NCBI GenBank assembly: GCA_020850355.1
Contig: JADZEX010000062.1
Span: forward strand, 51,692 to 115,691
Reading direction: 5' to 3'
DNA: 64,000 nucleotides
From: Fimbriimonadaceae bacterium
Lineage (GTDB): Bacteria > Armatimonadota > UBA10988
The position numbers and the translations under genes were made by a program. Shown piece by piece: positions 8,075 through 16,799 of the stretch; the first letter of the stretch is position 1, and every line of letters begins with the position of its first letter. Below the pieces are notes generated by a model, which searched no databases, was not told the origin of the DNA, and was given only the letters and a program-made list of their open reading frames with translations.

Positions 8075-10693
8075 ATGAGTCTGCGGCTGAAGGCGCTGTT
8101 GGTGGTGGCCTGCACCTTCCTCGCGTTGGGGACGGTGGTCTACGCCACGCTGCACCAAACGCTGATCGCGGCGTTCCAGCGGCGCGAGCTGGACGAGGCG
8201 GCCCAACACGCCTGGAGCGCCAGCGCCGCCGTGGCGCGGCTGCACCAGGACATGCTCGACCAGATGGCCGACTGGTCGAACTGGGACGACACCTGGCACT
8301 TCGTGCGCGGGACCAAGTCGGACTATGTGGCCGCGAATCTGCCGGCCAACACCTTCCCGCCGCTGAAGCTGAACCTGATGCTGTTCCTGCGGCCCGATGG
8401 CCGGCTGTATCACCAGGTGGCGGCCGACTGGCGGCAGGAAACGCTGGTCGCGCCGCCGCGCGCGACGGTCGCCGTGCTGTGCGGCCTGAGCGTCATCCGG
8501 CAGGCGCTGCGCCAGCCGGTTTCTGGCTGCCTGGTGCGGCCGGAAGCCACTTGGCTGATCGCGGCGCGGGGCATCTTGAAGAGCGACGGCAACGGTCCAC
8601 CGGCCGGGGTGCTGGTGTTTGGCCGGCGGATTGAGGGTGCCGAGCTGGTGGAGCTGAGCCGCCTGACGCAGCTCCCGCTACGCCTGACGCCCAGCAGCCA
8701 GTTGGTCCCCCAGTCGTTCGCGGCGCGCGCCTGGCAGGCCTTGGCGGCGACCGGCCGCACGGCCCAGGTGGCCGATTCCGAGACCGTCGTCGGGTTCGCG
8801 CGGATCCCTGGCATGGCGGCGTCCGAACCGTTGCTGCTACAGACCGAGACGCGCCGCACCATCACCGGCGAGGGCCACGCCCTGGAGCAGTTTCTGGTCG
8901 GCTCGCTGGGCGGCCTGCTGGCGGTGGTTGGGCTGAGCGTCGTGATGCTGCTGTTGCGCACCGTCGTGCTGCCGGTCACGGAGCTGCGCGACCGGGTCTT
9001 ACGGATCAGCCAGAGTGGCGACCTCGGCCGGCGCGTGGCGATCAGTGGTCGCGACGAGGTGGGGCAGCTCGGCGCGTCGATCGACACCATGCTGGCGGCC
9101 CTGGAGCAGTCGCAGCGCCGGCTGGCGACCAGTGAGGTACGCTACCGCGCGGTCGTCAACGGGACCCAGGAGGGCCTTTACCTGATGCGGCGCGAGCCGC
9201 CGGCGATTCTGGACTGCAACCCGGCCTTCGCGGCGTTGTTGCAGTGTCCGCGCGAGACCTTACTGGGCCGTGACCCGCGCGAGCTGCAGGATCCGAACGA
9301 CGCCTGGAGCGGACTCGAAGAGGCCGCTCCGAGCGACCACCCGGATGGCTGGACCGGCCGGCGGGTGCTCCGCCGCCTCGACGGCTCGACGCTGACCTGC
9401 GAGCTCATCGCCACCTGGATCGAGCTCGACGGCGAACCGGTGCTGTGTTGCCTGGTCCACGATATCAGTGCCCGGCTGCAGGCCGAGGCGGAGCGCGCCG
9501 AGCTGAACCGGCGAGTCGAGACCGCCGAACGGCTGGAGAGCCTGGCGGTGCTGGCCGGCGGCGCGGCGCACGACTTCAACAACCTGCTGCAGGCGATCCT
9601 CGGCCACGCCGACCTGGCCCGGCTGGACCAGACGCCCGGCAGTTCGTTGTGGCGCTCGCTGACCCAGATCGAAACCGCCGCGGTGCGGGCCAGCGACCTC
9701 ACCCGGCAACTGCTCGCCTTCGCCGGTGAGCCGACCGGGGTGCAGCGGCCGGTGGACCTGACGCAGGTCGTCGGCGACACCGTCCAACTGGTCGACAGCA
9801 CCCTGCCGCCGGCCTTGCAGGTCGAGCTGCGCGCCGACAGCGACCCGCTGGTGGTGCGGGGCGACCCGGCGCAGTTGGGGCAGGTGGTGATGAACCTGCT
9901 GCTCAACGCCGCCGAGGCGGTCGGCGAGGGGGGCGGGCGAGTGCAGATCAGCACGCACCGCCAAAGTGTCGATTTGGACTGGCTGGCCGCGGCGATCCCC
10001 GGCAGCGCCCTGCCGCCGGGCGAGGCCGCGGTGCTGCGGGTCACCGACGACGGTTGCGGCATGACGCCGGAAGTGCTGCGCCGGATCTGTGAACCGTTCT
10101 ACTCGACCAAGGCCCTCGGGCGGGGGCTCGGGCTGTCCAGCGTCCGCGGCATCTTGACCGGGCACGGTGCCGCGCTGGCGGTCCACAGTCGCCGTGGCGA
10201 AGGGACCACCTTCGAGGTGGCCCTGCCCCTCTGCAGCGAGGTGCCCGAGCCCTTGCCGGGCGGCGGCGTACCGGTCGCGACCGACGGGCCGCAGGTGCTC
10301 GTGCTGGTGGTCGACGACGACACCGCGGTGCGGGCCGTCAGCGCGCAGGTGCTGACCCGTGCCGGCTACGCGGTGCGCACCGCGGCCGACGGCTACGAAG
10401 GGGTCGCCTGCGCCGCCGAACTCGGCGACAAACTGGGCGCGGCGGTGCTTGACCTGAGCCTGCCAGGGCTCGACGGCCCGGACCTGATCGCCGCGTTGCG
10501 CCGGATGCTGCCCCGGCTGCCGCTGCTGCTGACCAGCGGCTTTCAGCGCGAGCCCGAACTGGGCGAGCTGCTGGCCAGCTCCCAGGTCAGCTTCTTGCCG
10601 AAGCCCTACCGCCCGAGCGTGCTGCTCGACCGCCTCGATGCCCTGCTGCACGAGTCGCAGCCGCAGGAGGAGGCCGTGCTGCGGCGAAGCTGA
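8075..10693 (+). CDS. Hybrid sensor histidine kinase (CHASE4-like, HAMP, PAS, receiver)
   Basis: 872 residues at the inner membrane. An N-terminal helix (VVACTFLALGTVVYATL) and a second near residue 285 flank a periplasmic sensor of CHASE4 type (about 30-270). HAMP (about 300-345) and a PAS domain (about 350-460) follow. The phosphoacceptor His lies in AHDFNNLL near residue 500. The ATPase motifs are NLLLNAAEAV, DDGCGM and GRGLGLSSV. A C-terminal receiver has its Asp in VLDLSLPG near residue 791 and the lysine in PKPYRP. No output domain is attached. It lies 34 bases after the NAPRT gene and could be co-transcribed with the sigma cluster. Its partner regulator is not adjacent. Confidence 0.9.
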   Translation: MSLRLKALLVVACTFLALGTVVYATLHQTLIAAFQRRELDEAAQHAWSASAAVARLHQDMLDQMADWSNWDDTWHFVRGTKSDYVAANLPANTFPPLKLNLMLFLRPDGRLYHQVAADWRQETLVAPPRATVAVLCGLSVIRQALRQPVSGCLVRPEATWLIAARGILKSDGNGPPAGVLVFGRRIEGAELVELSRLTQLPLRLTPSSQLVPQSFAARAWQALAATGRTAQVADSETVVGFARIPGMAASEPLLLQTETRRTITGEGHALEQFLVGSLGGLLAVVGLSVVMLLLRTVVLPVTELRDRVLRISQSGDLGRRVAISGRDEVGQLGASIDTMLAALEQSQRRLATSEVRYRAVVNGTQEGLYLMRREPPAILDCNPAFAALLQCPRETLLGRDPRELQDPNDAWSGLEEAAPSDHPDGWTGRRVLRRLDGSTLTCELIATWIELDGEPVLCCLVHDISARLQAEAERAELNRRVETAERLESLAVLAGGAAHDFNNLLQAILGHADLARLDQTPGSSLWRSLTQIETAAVRASDLTRQLLAFAGEPTGVQRPVDLTQVVGDTVQLVDSTLPPALQVELRADSDPLVVRGDPAQLGQVVMNLLLNAAEAVGEGGGRVQISTHRQSVDLDWLAAAIPGSALPPGEAAVLRVTDDGCGMTPEVLRRICEPFYSTKALGRGLGLSSVRGILTGHGAALAVHSRRGEGTTFEVALPLCSEVPEPLPGGGVPVATDGPQVLVLVVDDDTAVRAVSAQVLTRAGYAVRTAADGYEGVACAAELGDKLGAAVLDLSLPGLDGPDLIAALRRMLPRLPLLLTSGFQREPELGELLASSQVSFLPKPYRPSVLLDRLDALLHESQPQEEAVLRRS

Positions 10694-10709
10694 GCGCTGG
10701 GAGGCGGCG

Positions 10710-11315
10710 GTGCGGCTGTTCGACCTGTTCTGGCGCGGTGGGCCGCTGATGTGGCCCATCCTGGTGTGCTCGGTGACCGCGGTGACGCTGGCCGCCGAGC
10801 GCTGGTGGACTCTGCGGCGTCACCGTCTCGACACCACGGCGCTGCTGGCCGACCTGTCGCGCGCCGCCGGTCCGGCCGCGCGGCAGCTGCTCTGTGAGCA
10901 GGCCGGCCCGCTCTACGCCGCGCTGGCCGCCGCGGTCGAGGCGAGCGCCGGGCAGCCGCTGGAACGACGGCTGGCGCAAGTCGACAGTCTGGGGCACGAA
11001 CTGCTGGCGCGGCTCGAGGCGCCCCTCAGCGCGTTGCGGGCGGTCTCCGAAATCGCCCCGCTGCTCGGCTTCCTGGGCACCGTGGTGGGGCTGATCCAAG
11101 CCTTCGAGGCGATTGTCGCGCAGGGTGCCACGACACCGCCGGTGATCGCCGCCGGCGTCGCGACGGCGCTGATCACCACCGCGGGCGGCCTGCTGGCGGG
11201 ACTCCCAGCGCTCTGCGCCTACCACGCGCTGGTGCTGCGGCTGGAACGTCTGGCGGCCGCCGGGCAGCGCGTCACGCAGCATCTGCTCGACCTCACGGCG
11301 GATGTCCCGTGTTGA
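10710..11315 (+). CDS. exbB: ExbB/TolQ/MotA-family proton-channel protein
   Basis: 201 residues with three membrane segments: one near the N-terminus (LMWPILVCSVTAVTLAA), then a second (IAPLLGFLGTVVGLIQAF) and third (GVATALITTAGGLLAGLPAL) carrying the conserved channel threonines and glycines. With ExbD it uses the proton gradient to energise TonB-type transport or cell-wall dynamics. The GTG at 10710, five bases after GGGAGG, is preferred over an earlier ATG that would add a basic non-hydrophobic tail inside the kinase gene. It overlaps the exbD-like gene by seven bases. Confidence 0.88.
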   Translation: MRLFDLFWRGGPLMWPILVCSVTAVTLAAERWWTLRRHRLDTTALLADLSRAAGPAARQLLCEQAGPLYAALAAAVEASAGQPLERRLAQVDSLGHELLARLEAPLSALRAVSEIAPLLGFLGTVVGLIQAFEAIVAQGATTPPVIAAGVATALITTAGGLLAGLPALCAYHALVLRLERLAAAGQRVTQHLLDLTADVPC

Positions 11316-11719
11316 CCTTCGGTCGGCGACGCCGCCGCACGCAGGGCTGGGCTGGCCTGGTCTCGATGGCCGATGTGGCCTTCAACCTGTTGCTGTTCTT
11401 CATTCTCACCAGCGCTGCCGGCCGCGGTCCGGCGGTGGCGGTGCAACTGCCCCTGGCCGGCAGCGCCGTGCCGAGCACGCAGGCCGGCGTGGTGACCCTC
11501 GCGGTGAGCGCCGATGGGGCCTTCAGCCTCGACGACCGCCCCGTGCTGCGGGAGGCCTTGCCGAGCGAGTTGCAGGCCCTGCTGGCGGCGCGTCGGCTGC
11601 GGGTGGTGCGGCTGGCGGCCGACCGCGGCGCGGCCTGGTCCGAGGTCGTCTACGCCCTCGACAGCGCCCGCTCGCTGGGCGTCGCCGAAGTCGAGCTGGC
11701 CGCGGGGGCCGCGCCATGA
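11309..11719 (+). CDS. exbD: ExbD/TolR-family protein
   Basis: 136 residues with a basic N-terminus, a single membrane helix containing the essential aspartate (MADVAFNLLLFFIL) and a periplasmic domain ending in the ALDSARSLGVAEVELA stretch typical of ExbD. It partners the ExbB protein encoded immediately upstream. It starts with GTG inside the upstream gene and overlaps the following gene by four bases, so all three are translationally coupled. Confidence 0.88.
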   Translation: MLTFGRRRRRTQGWAGLVSMADVAFNLLLFFILTSAAGRGPAVAVQLPLAGSAVPSTQAGVVTLAVSADGAFSLDDRPVLREALPSELQALLAARRLRVVRLAADRGAAWSEVVYALDSARSLGVAEVELAAGAAP

Positions 11720-12486
11720 GCGGGCGCCGCTGGGCCCGGTTGTGGCTGCTGGTGTTGGGCGGGCACCTGCTGCCGCTGTGGGCGGTCCGCCTGCCAGCGC
11801 GCCGGGTGGCTGCGGCAGCGGCCACCACCCGCGTGCGCTTCCAGCCCGGCGCGCCGGCCGCCGGCGAGGCCGTCGGTTGGCCGGCCACGGCGCCGGCGAC
11901 GCGCACCGTGACCGTGCAACACCGCCGCCTGGTGCATCAGCCGGCCGCTCCCGAGGCGGATGCAGTCCCGCTGGCGCAGCCGGCTGCGACGGACCCGGTG
12001 CCACGCCTGACGGTGGCACCGCCACCGCCAGACCGGCGCCCCGCGGCCGACGATGCCTTGCTGTTGGCCCTCAGTGGCACCAGACTTGGGGCGGCTGCGG
12101 CCGCGCCGCTGACGTTGCCCACGGCGCCGGGACGGGCGGTGCGGCTGCTGGTGCTGCTACCCGGCGAGGCGATTCCGGATCGGGCGACGGTGCCACCACC
12201 GTTGGTGCTGGCGGCTGCCGCACCCGGCCGCCCGACCGGCGGCGGGTACGACTGGCAGCGGCTGCCGCCCGACGATGCGCTGCTCGCCGGCGCCGAGCTG
12301 CAGGAGTGGGTGGTCTGGCTGGATGAAGCGCTGTGGCGGGGCCGCTCGCCAGACGGCGCGGTGCTGTGGCTGCCGCTGGCGGTGCGGGCCGGCTGGGAAG
12401 CCCGGACGCCCGCCGCTCTGACGCTGTGGCAGCGGCTCGGACGACTGCGCTGGCTGCAGGTACCGGAGAAGGAGAGCACACCGTGA
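11716..12486 (+). CDS. Membrane-anchored Ala/Pro-rich protein in TonB position
   Basis: 256 residues. An N-terminal hydrophobic segment (LWLLVLGGHLLPLWAV) is followed by an alanine- and proline-rich region (VAPPPPDRRP), an arrangement like TonB: inner-membrane anchor, extended linker, periplasmic end. The C-terminal part does not show a clear TonB fold, and no family is recognised with confidence. The ATG sits in the exbD stop (ATGA) and its stop overlaps the heme monooxygenase start, so a role as the energy transducer for this ExbB/ExbD pair is likely but inferred. Confidence 0.55.
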   Translation: MSGRRWARLWLLVLGGHLLPLWAVRLPARRVAAAAATTRVRFQPGAPAAGEAVGWPATAPATRTVTVQHRRLVHQPAAPEADAVPLAQPAATDPVPRLTVAPPPPDRRPAADDALLLALSGTRLGAAAAAPLTLPTAPGRAVRLLVLLPGEAIPDRATVPPPLVLAAAAPGRPTGGGYDWQRLPPDDALLAGAELQEWVVWLDEALWRGRSPDGAVLWLPLAVRAGWEARTPAALTLWQRLGRLRWLQVPEKESTP

Positions 12487-12803
12487 TTGTCGTCGCCAAC
12501 CGGATCCTGGTGGCGCCGGGGTATGAGGAAGCCTTCGAGGAGCGGTTCCGGCGGCGGGCCGGGTTGGTCGATGCGTCGCCCGGCTTCCTGCGCAACCTGG
12601 TCTTGCGGCCCGTGCCGGGCGGGCACAGCAAGGCCGAGTGCTACAGCGTGCTGACCTTCTGGGAGGATTTCGCCAGCTTCGAGGCTTGGACGCAGAGCGA
12701 TGCGTTCCGCCAGGCCCACGCCGATCGCCCGCCGCGCGAGATGTTCAGCGGTCCGTCGACCCTCGAAATCCACGAGGTCGTCAGCGATTCGGCGGCCCGG
12801 TGA
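12483..12803 (+). CDS. IsdG/HmoB-like heme-degrading monooxygenase (ABM domain)
   Basis: 106 residues forming one antibiotic-biosynthesis-monooxygenase fold. Residues matching the IsdG heme-oxygenase triad are present: Asn 6 in VVANRI, Trp 69 in FEAWT and His 79 in FRQAH. Such enzymes open heme without a reductase and free its iron in the cytoplasm. The GTG start overlaps the upstream stop and follows GGAGAAGGAG. Placement behind ExbB, ExbD and a TonB-position gene supports heme-iron acquisition. A quinol monooxygenase of the same fold is the alternative. Confidence 0.78.
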   Translation: MIVVANRILVAPGYEEAFEERFRRRAGLVDASPGFLRNLVLRPVPGGHSKAECYSVLTFWEDFASFEAWTQSDAFRQAHADRPPREMFSGPSTLEIHEVVSDSAAR

Positions 12804-12833
12804 GGCGCCACTTGCAGAATCGGCCACGGCGAG

Positions 12834-12861
12834 GGAACCGCACTGGTACCTCTCGGACGTC
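12834..12861 (+). promoter_or_regulatory. Possible ECF-type promoter
   Basis: GGAACC (12834-12839) is followed by CGTC (12858-12861) within GGACGTCTAA. These boxes resemble the GGAAC / CGTC elements of ECF sigma promoters, but the spacing of 18 bases after GGAACC is one to two bases longer than usual. It lies in the 106-base gap before the next gene. A target of the ECF sigma encoded at 5427 is possible but untested. Confidence 0.3.
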
Positions 12862-12909
12862 TAACCGGCGGTTGTCCCCGGGAAGGTGCCCGACGGCGAT
12901 GAGCGACGG

Positions 12910-14004
12910 ATGAGCGGTCTGCGGCTGCTACTGCTGCTACAGGTGCTGGCGAACGCCGGCGCGCCGACGCCCACGCCGCCGGTCGGCGGCCCCGAGGCGG
13001 TGGGGGCGCAGGTCGTCGAGCCGACCGAGCCGTGGCGGACCGAACCCTGGCCGGTGGTCGTCGCGCTGGTCGATCCGGGCAGCAGCCTCGACCCGGCGGT
13101 CAGCTTCTTCAGCCGGTTCACGCGGCCGCGCGGCGCGCTGCTGCTGGTGCTGCCCGGCGGCGACGAGGAGGCCCTCGACGCGGCGCTGCGGCAGGTTGTT
13201 CACGATTACCCGGTGACGGCGCACAACGTCGTGCTGCTGGCCCGGGCCGATCTCGCCGAGTGGGCCCGCGCCGAGACGCTGCGGCGTTATCAGCAGGTCG
13301 CCGGCCTGCTGAGCATCGACGCCCCAGCGCTGACCCTGCCGGCCGGCCTGCCCGGGCGGGCCGACCTGAAGGTCGCGCTGCTGGTCACCGATCCGCGGCT
13401 CCTCGAGGCGAACCGCCAACTGGCCGAGGACTTGCGCCGCAAGGCGGTGCCCTGCGCGCTGCAACTGCTGAATGCCACCGAGCTGCCGACCTGGCTGACG
13501 GCGGCGCTGGCTGAGGTACTGCCACCGGCCGCGCCGCGCGGCGAGCTGCGCGATCCCGTGACGGCGGCCCGGCTGGTCGCCCCGCCCGGTTGGGAGTTCG
13601 TGCGGCGTGACGGGCTGCTGGCCGAGGCCCGGCCGGTCGGCACGCGCGACGGGCTGCGGGTCGAAATCGCCAGCGGGCTGCTCGGTCGGCGGAGCTTTGA
13701 GAGCTACGTCGAATCGACCAGCAACGCGCTGCACGACGATGCCATCGAGCTGATCGAGAGCACCCGGCTGACCCCGCCCGACAGCCCCACCACGGCCCAC
13801 GGGTTCTACTTCCTGGACCGCCGCGGCGCGGCCGAGGTGGCCGCCTGGTGGGCGTTGGTTGGGCGTGACAACCGCATTGTCTCGCTCCGCTGCACCGCGC
13901 CGCGCGGCGAGCTGGCTCCGCGTTACGACCAGGTCCGGCAGTTGGCTCTGGGGATCTCCTTCGAGGACTCCCCATCGCCGCAGCCAACACCGCCACAGCC
14001 CTGA
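12910..14004 (+). CDS. Secreted protein of unknown function
   Basis: 364 residues after a signal peptide (LRLLLLLQVLANAGA). The first 200 residues alternate strands and helices (VVVALVDPGSS, NVVLLARADLAEW), like an alpha/beta domain, but no active-site motif is seen. The last 150 (VAPPGWEFVRRDG through LALGISFED) resemble the PsbP/DcrB-like fold found in exported bacterial proteins. The ATG at 12910 is preferred because the signal peptide begins there. A GTG at 12886 would add eight polar residues. No specific role is suggested. Confidence 0.55.
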   Translation: MSGLRLLLLLQVLANAGAPTPTPPVGGPEAVGAQVVEPTEPWRTEPWPVVVALVDPGSSLDPAVSFFSRFTRPRGALLLVLPGGDEEALDAALRQVVHDYPVTAHNVVLLARADLAEWARAETLRRYQQVAGLLSIDAPALTLPAGLPGRADLKVALLVTDPRLLEANRQLAEDLRRKAVPCALQLLNATELPTWLTAALAEVLPPAAPRGELRDPVTAARLVAPPGWEFVRRDGLLAEARPVGTRDGLRVEIASGLLGRRSFESYVESTSNALHDDAIELIESTRLTPPDSPTTAHGFYFLDRRGAAEVAAWWALVGRDNRIVSLRCTAPRGELAPRYDQVRQLALGISFEDSPSPQPTPPQP

Positions 14005-14026
14005 GCAACTGACAGGAGTCCGTCTC

Positions 14027-15250
14027 ATGATCGCCGTCTCATTGGCCGCCTGGTGTGCCGTCACTGCTCCCGTGGTGGAGCTGGCGCCGTCCGAGTATGT
14101 CGGCGTCGTGGCCGAGCAGACCAAGCTCAGCAAGGACAAGCCCCGGGTCTGGGCCGAGGGCACCAAACTGCGCAATCTGCAGACCATCCGACCCGGCGTG
14201 GGGACCCCCGCCCCCGGCGCGGTCGATCCCGCCAGCGTGGTCGTGAAGCGCGACGGCGTGGTCTTGCAGCGCGACGTCGACTACCTGCTGGACCCGCTCT
14301 GGGGCAGCCTCGGCGTGGGGCCGTCGGGCAAGGTCACGCCGAACGACGTGGTCACCGTGGACTACCGCTACTCCTTGCTGCGGCTCGACTCGCTGGTCAA
14401 GGACGCCGCCGGCCAGGAGGTCGTCCGACAGGGCAAGCCCGACCTGAACTGCCCGGAGCCGCCCGCGCTGCAACCGGGTGAGACCCGCCTCGGCAACTGG
14501 CTGGTGCCCTACCACAGCGACGGCAAGAACGGCGTTTGGTTTGCGACCACCGCCCGGGCCGAGGACGCGCCGACCGCCAGCACCGCCGGCCGGATCCCGC
14601 GGACGCTGGCCAAGATTGCGGCCGGGCAGCCGGTGAAGATCGTCTGCTGGGGCGACAGCGTGACCACCGGCGGCGACGTCTCGGCGCCGCAGTTCCGCTA
14701 CCCCGACGTGTTCGCCGCGCGGCTCAAGGCGAAGTACCCCGACAAGCCGATCACTGTTGCCGTCCATGCGGTCGGCGGCAGCAACTCGCTGCAGTGGCTG
14801 TTCCCCGACAAGTACCCCTTCCCGAACCCGGCGCTGCTGCCGCAGTGCAATTGGGAGCGGGTGGTCGAAGCCAAGCCCGACCTGGTGACCCTCGAGTTTG
14901 TCAACGACGCCGGTCTGCAAGGCGAGAACTTCCAGCGCCACTACGAGCTGATTCTGAGCAAGGTGCAGGCCCTTGGGGCGGAGCTGATTCTGATCACCCC
15001 GCACTTCACGATGCCCTCGATGATGGGCTTCAGCAGCCTCTTGGAGCCCGAGAAGCGGCCCTACGTGCTGGCCCTGCGGGAGTTCGCGACGACGCACCAG
15101 CTCGCCTTGGCCGACGCTGCGGCGCGGTGGGAGCATCTCGCCAAAGAGGGCATCCCCTACACCACCCTGCTGCGCAACGGCATCAACCATCCGGACGACC
15201 GCGGCCATGCGCTGTTTGCCGACGAGCTGCTGAAGTGCTTCGCACCGTAG
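14027..15250 (+). CDS. SGNH/GDSL-family esterase, secreted
   Basis: 407 residues. A short hydrophobic N-terminus (AVSLAAWCAVTAP) suggests export. The N-terminal 200 residues form a beta-rich domain of unknown role. The SGNH hydrolase core follows: nucleophile Ser 211 in CWGDSVTTGG, then the glycine block (VGGSNSLQW), the asparagine block (EFVNDAG) and the catalytic His in NHPDDRGH. Such enzymes remove acyl or acetyl groups from carbohydrates or lipids. The ATG at 14027 lies eight bases after AGGAG. It ends only three bases from the convergent radical SAM gene, leaving no room for a terminator. Confidence 0.8.
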   Translation: MIAVSLAAWCAVTAPVVELAPSEYVGVVAEQTKLSKDKPRVWAEGTKLRNLQTIRPGVGTPAPGAVDPASVVVKRDGVVLQRDVDYLLDPLWGSLGVGPSGKVTPNDVVTVDYRYSLLRLDSLVKDAAGQEVVRQGKPDLNCPEPPALQPGETRLGNWLVPYHSDGKNGVWFATTARAEDAPTASTAGRIPRTLAKIAAGQPVKIVCWGDSVTTGGDVSAPQFRYPDVFAARLKAKYPDKPITVAVHAVGGSNSLQWLFPDKYPFPNPALLPQCNWERVVEAKPDLVTLEFVNDAGLQGENFQRHYELILSKVQALGAELILITPHFTMPSMMGFSSLLEPEKRPYVLALREFATTHQLALADAAARWEHLAKEGIPYTTLLRNGINHPDDRGHALFADELLKCFAP

Positions 15251-15253
15251 GCT

Positions 15254-16798
15254 CTAGAGCCCCTCGCTCTGTGGCTCCTTGAGCGGAATCCGGCGCCGCA
15301 ACCAGTCCAACTCGCGGGGCCGATCGTAGCGCCTGCTGGCCCACCGTGGCAGCGCGGCGGCGGCCAGCAGGCGTTTGCCCCAGCGCGGCGTGCGGACGTC
15401 CTGGACGGTCGGGAAGCGACAGCCCAGCACACTGCCGAAGTCGCGGATCCGGGCCTTCAGCCGCTCGTCGAGCCAGGGCGCGTCGCGGTGGCAGACGTAG
15501 TCGATCCAGCGCGGTTCGCACCACTCCTCGGGGGTCGTCGGCAAGGGCGGCCCGGCGGGACCATACTCGGCCAACTGCGGCAGGTGCAGCCCGGTTGGGT
15601 CGGCCCGCCGCGCCGCAGCATCGCGCTGTGGGGTGGGACTGTACAGGTACAGGATGATCTCGGCGGTCGGGCAGACGCGTTTGGCCTGCCGGATGAAGCG
15701 CAGAGTCCGCTCAACCTCGCCGGCCGGATCGTCGGGCCCGCCCAGGACGAACGACAGCTCGGGGATCACGCCGTGCTCGCGGCAGCGGGCCGCCGCCTCC
15801 AGTGTTTGCTCGGCGCGGGTGCCCTTGCGCATCCGTGCGAGCGCCTCGTCGCTGCCCGCCTCGGCGCCCAAGAAGGCCATCCGCAGGCCGCTGCGCTGCA
15901 CCAGCCGCCAGGTCGCAGCGCTGAAGCCGGCCAGCGTGTCGGTCCGGGCGTAGCACCACCACGGCAGGCCGTGCTCGGCCAGCACTTCCAGCGCCGGCTG
16001 GCTGTTGGCCTCGGTGTCGAAGAAGTTGTTGTCGACGAACTGCCAGGAGTCTGCCCCGTACTCCCGCCGCAGCCGGCCCAGGGCGTCGCGCAGCCGGCCC
16101 GCGCTCTGGCTGGCGGTGTGGCCGTTGTAGAGCGAGACCACGCCGCAGAAGCTGCACCGGTAGCGACACCCGATGGCCGCCTGGTGGAACCCCAGCCGGC
16201 GGCCGAGCGCCGTTGGCTGCAGGTAGCGGGCGGCGCCGGGTAGCCGTTGATAGGGCAGGTCAGGCCAGGTGTCGGGCGGCGCGAATGGCCGGTCCGGCCC
16301 GTGCACGACCACCCCGTCGCGCTTCCAGGTCAGGCCGCGGGTACCCGCTAACTCGTCCGGGCCACCCGAATCGTGCGGCCCCGGCGGGCGCCCGGCCGGC
16401 AGCGCGGCCAACAGGTCAAGCAGCGTCTGCTGCCCCTCGCCGCGCACCACGTAGTCGACGTACGTGGCGTTGATGGCCGCCTCGGGGTACATCGACGGGA
16501 AGTAACCACCCCAGGCGATCGGTACGCCTGGCGCGGCAGACCGGGCTGCCTGCGAAACCGCGATGGCCGGTCCGACCTGCGGGCCGGGCATCACCGTCAC
16601 CGCGACCAGATCGGCCGGAGCCGCGCGCAGCAGGTTGGCGACGGTACCGGGTGCGTCCGGGTCGAGGTTGCCGTCGACAAACTCCACGGTGTCGGCGCGG
16701 TCGAGCACCGCCGCCAATGACAACAAGCTGAGCGGCATCCGCGCACTGCGCGGCGAGCAGATCCGGGGGTTCACCAGCAGCACGCGCCGACCAGCCAT
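15254..16798 (-). CDS. B12-binding-type radical SAM protein (D), last gene of operon
   Basis: 514 residues. An N-terminal cobalamin-binding-like Rossmann domain (about 1-150, RRVLLVNPRICSPR, AWGGYFPSMYP) precedes a radical SAM barrel with CxxxCxxC at Cys 211, 215 and 218. LGAEAGSDEAL and LSFVLGGPDD are later barrel motifs. The canonical DxHxxG cobalamin ligand is absent (VDGNLDPD instead), so cobalamin, if bound, lacks the usual histidine. Family members methylate unreactive carbons or rearrange skeletons of lipids, pigments and natural products. It starts one base after the upstream methyltransferase ends. Substrate unknown. Confidence 0.85.
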   Translation of the reverse strand: MAGRRVLLVNPRICSPRSARMPLSLLSLAAVLDRADTVEFVDGNLDPDAPGTVANLLRAAPADLVAVTVMPGPQVGPAIAVSQAARSAAPGVPIAWGGYFPSMYPEAAINATYVDYVVRGEGQQTLLDLLAALPAGRPPGPHDSGGPDELAGTRGLTWKRDGVVVHGPDRPFAPPDTWPDLPYQRLPGAARYLQPTALGRRLGFHQAAIGCRYRCSFCGVVSLYNGHTASQSAGRLRDALGRLRREYGADSWQFVDNNFFDTEANSQPALEVLAEHGLPWWCYARTDTLAGFSAATWRLVQRSGLRMAFLGAEAGSDEALARMRKGTRAEQTLEAAARCREHGVIPELSFVLGGPDDPAGEVERTLRFIRQAKRVCPTAEIILYLYSPTPQRDAAARRADPTGLHLPQLAEYGPAGPPLPTTPEEWCEPRWIDYVCHRDAPWLDERLKARIRDFGSVLGCRFPTVQDVRTPRWGKRLLAAAALPRWASRRYDRPRELDWLRRRIPLKEPQSEGL

Positions 16799-16799
16799 G

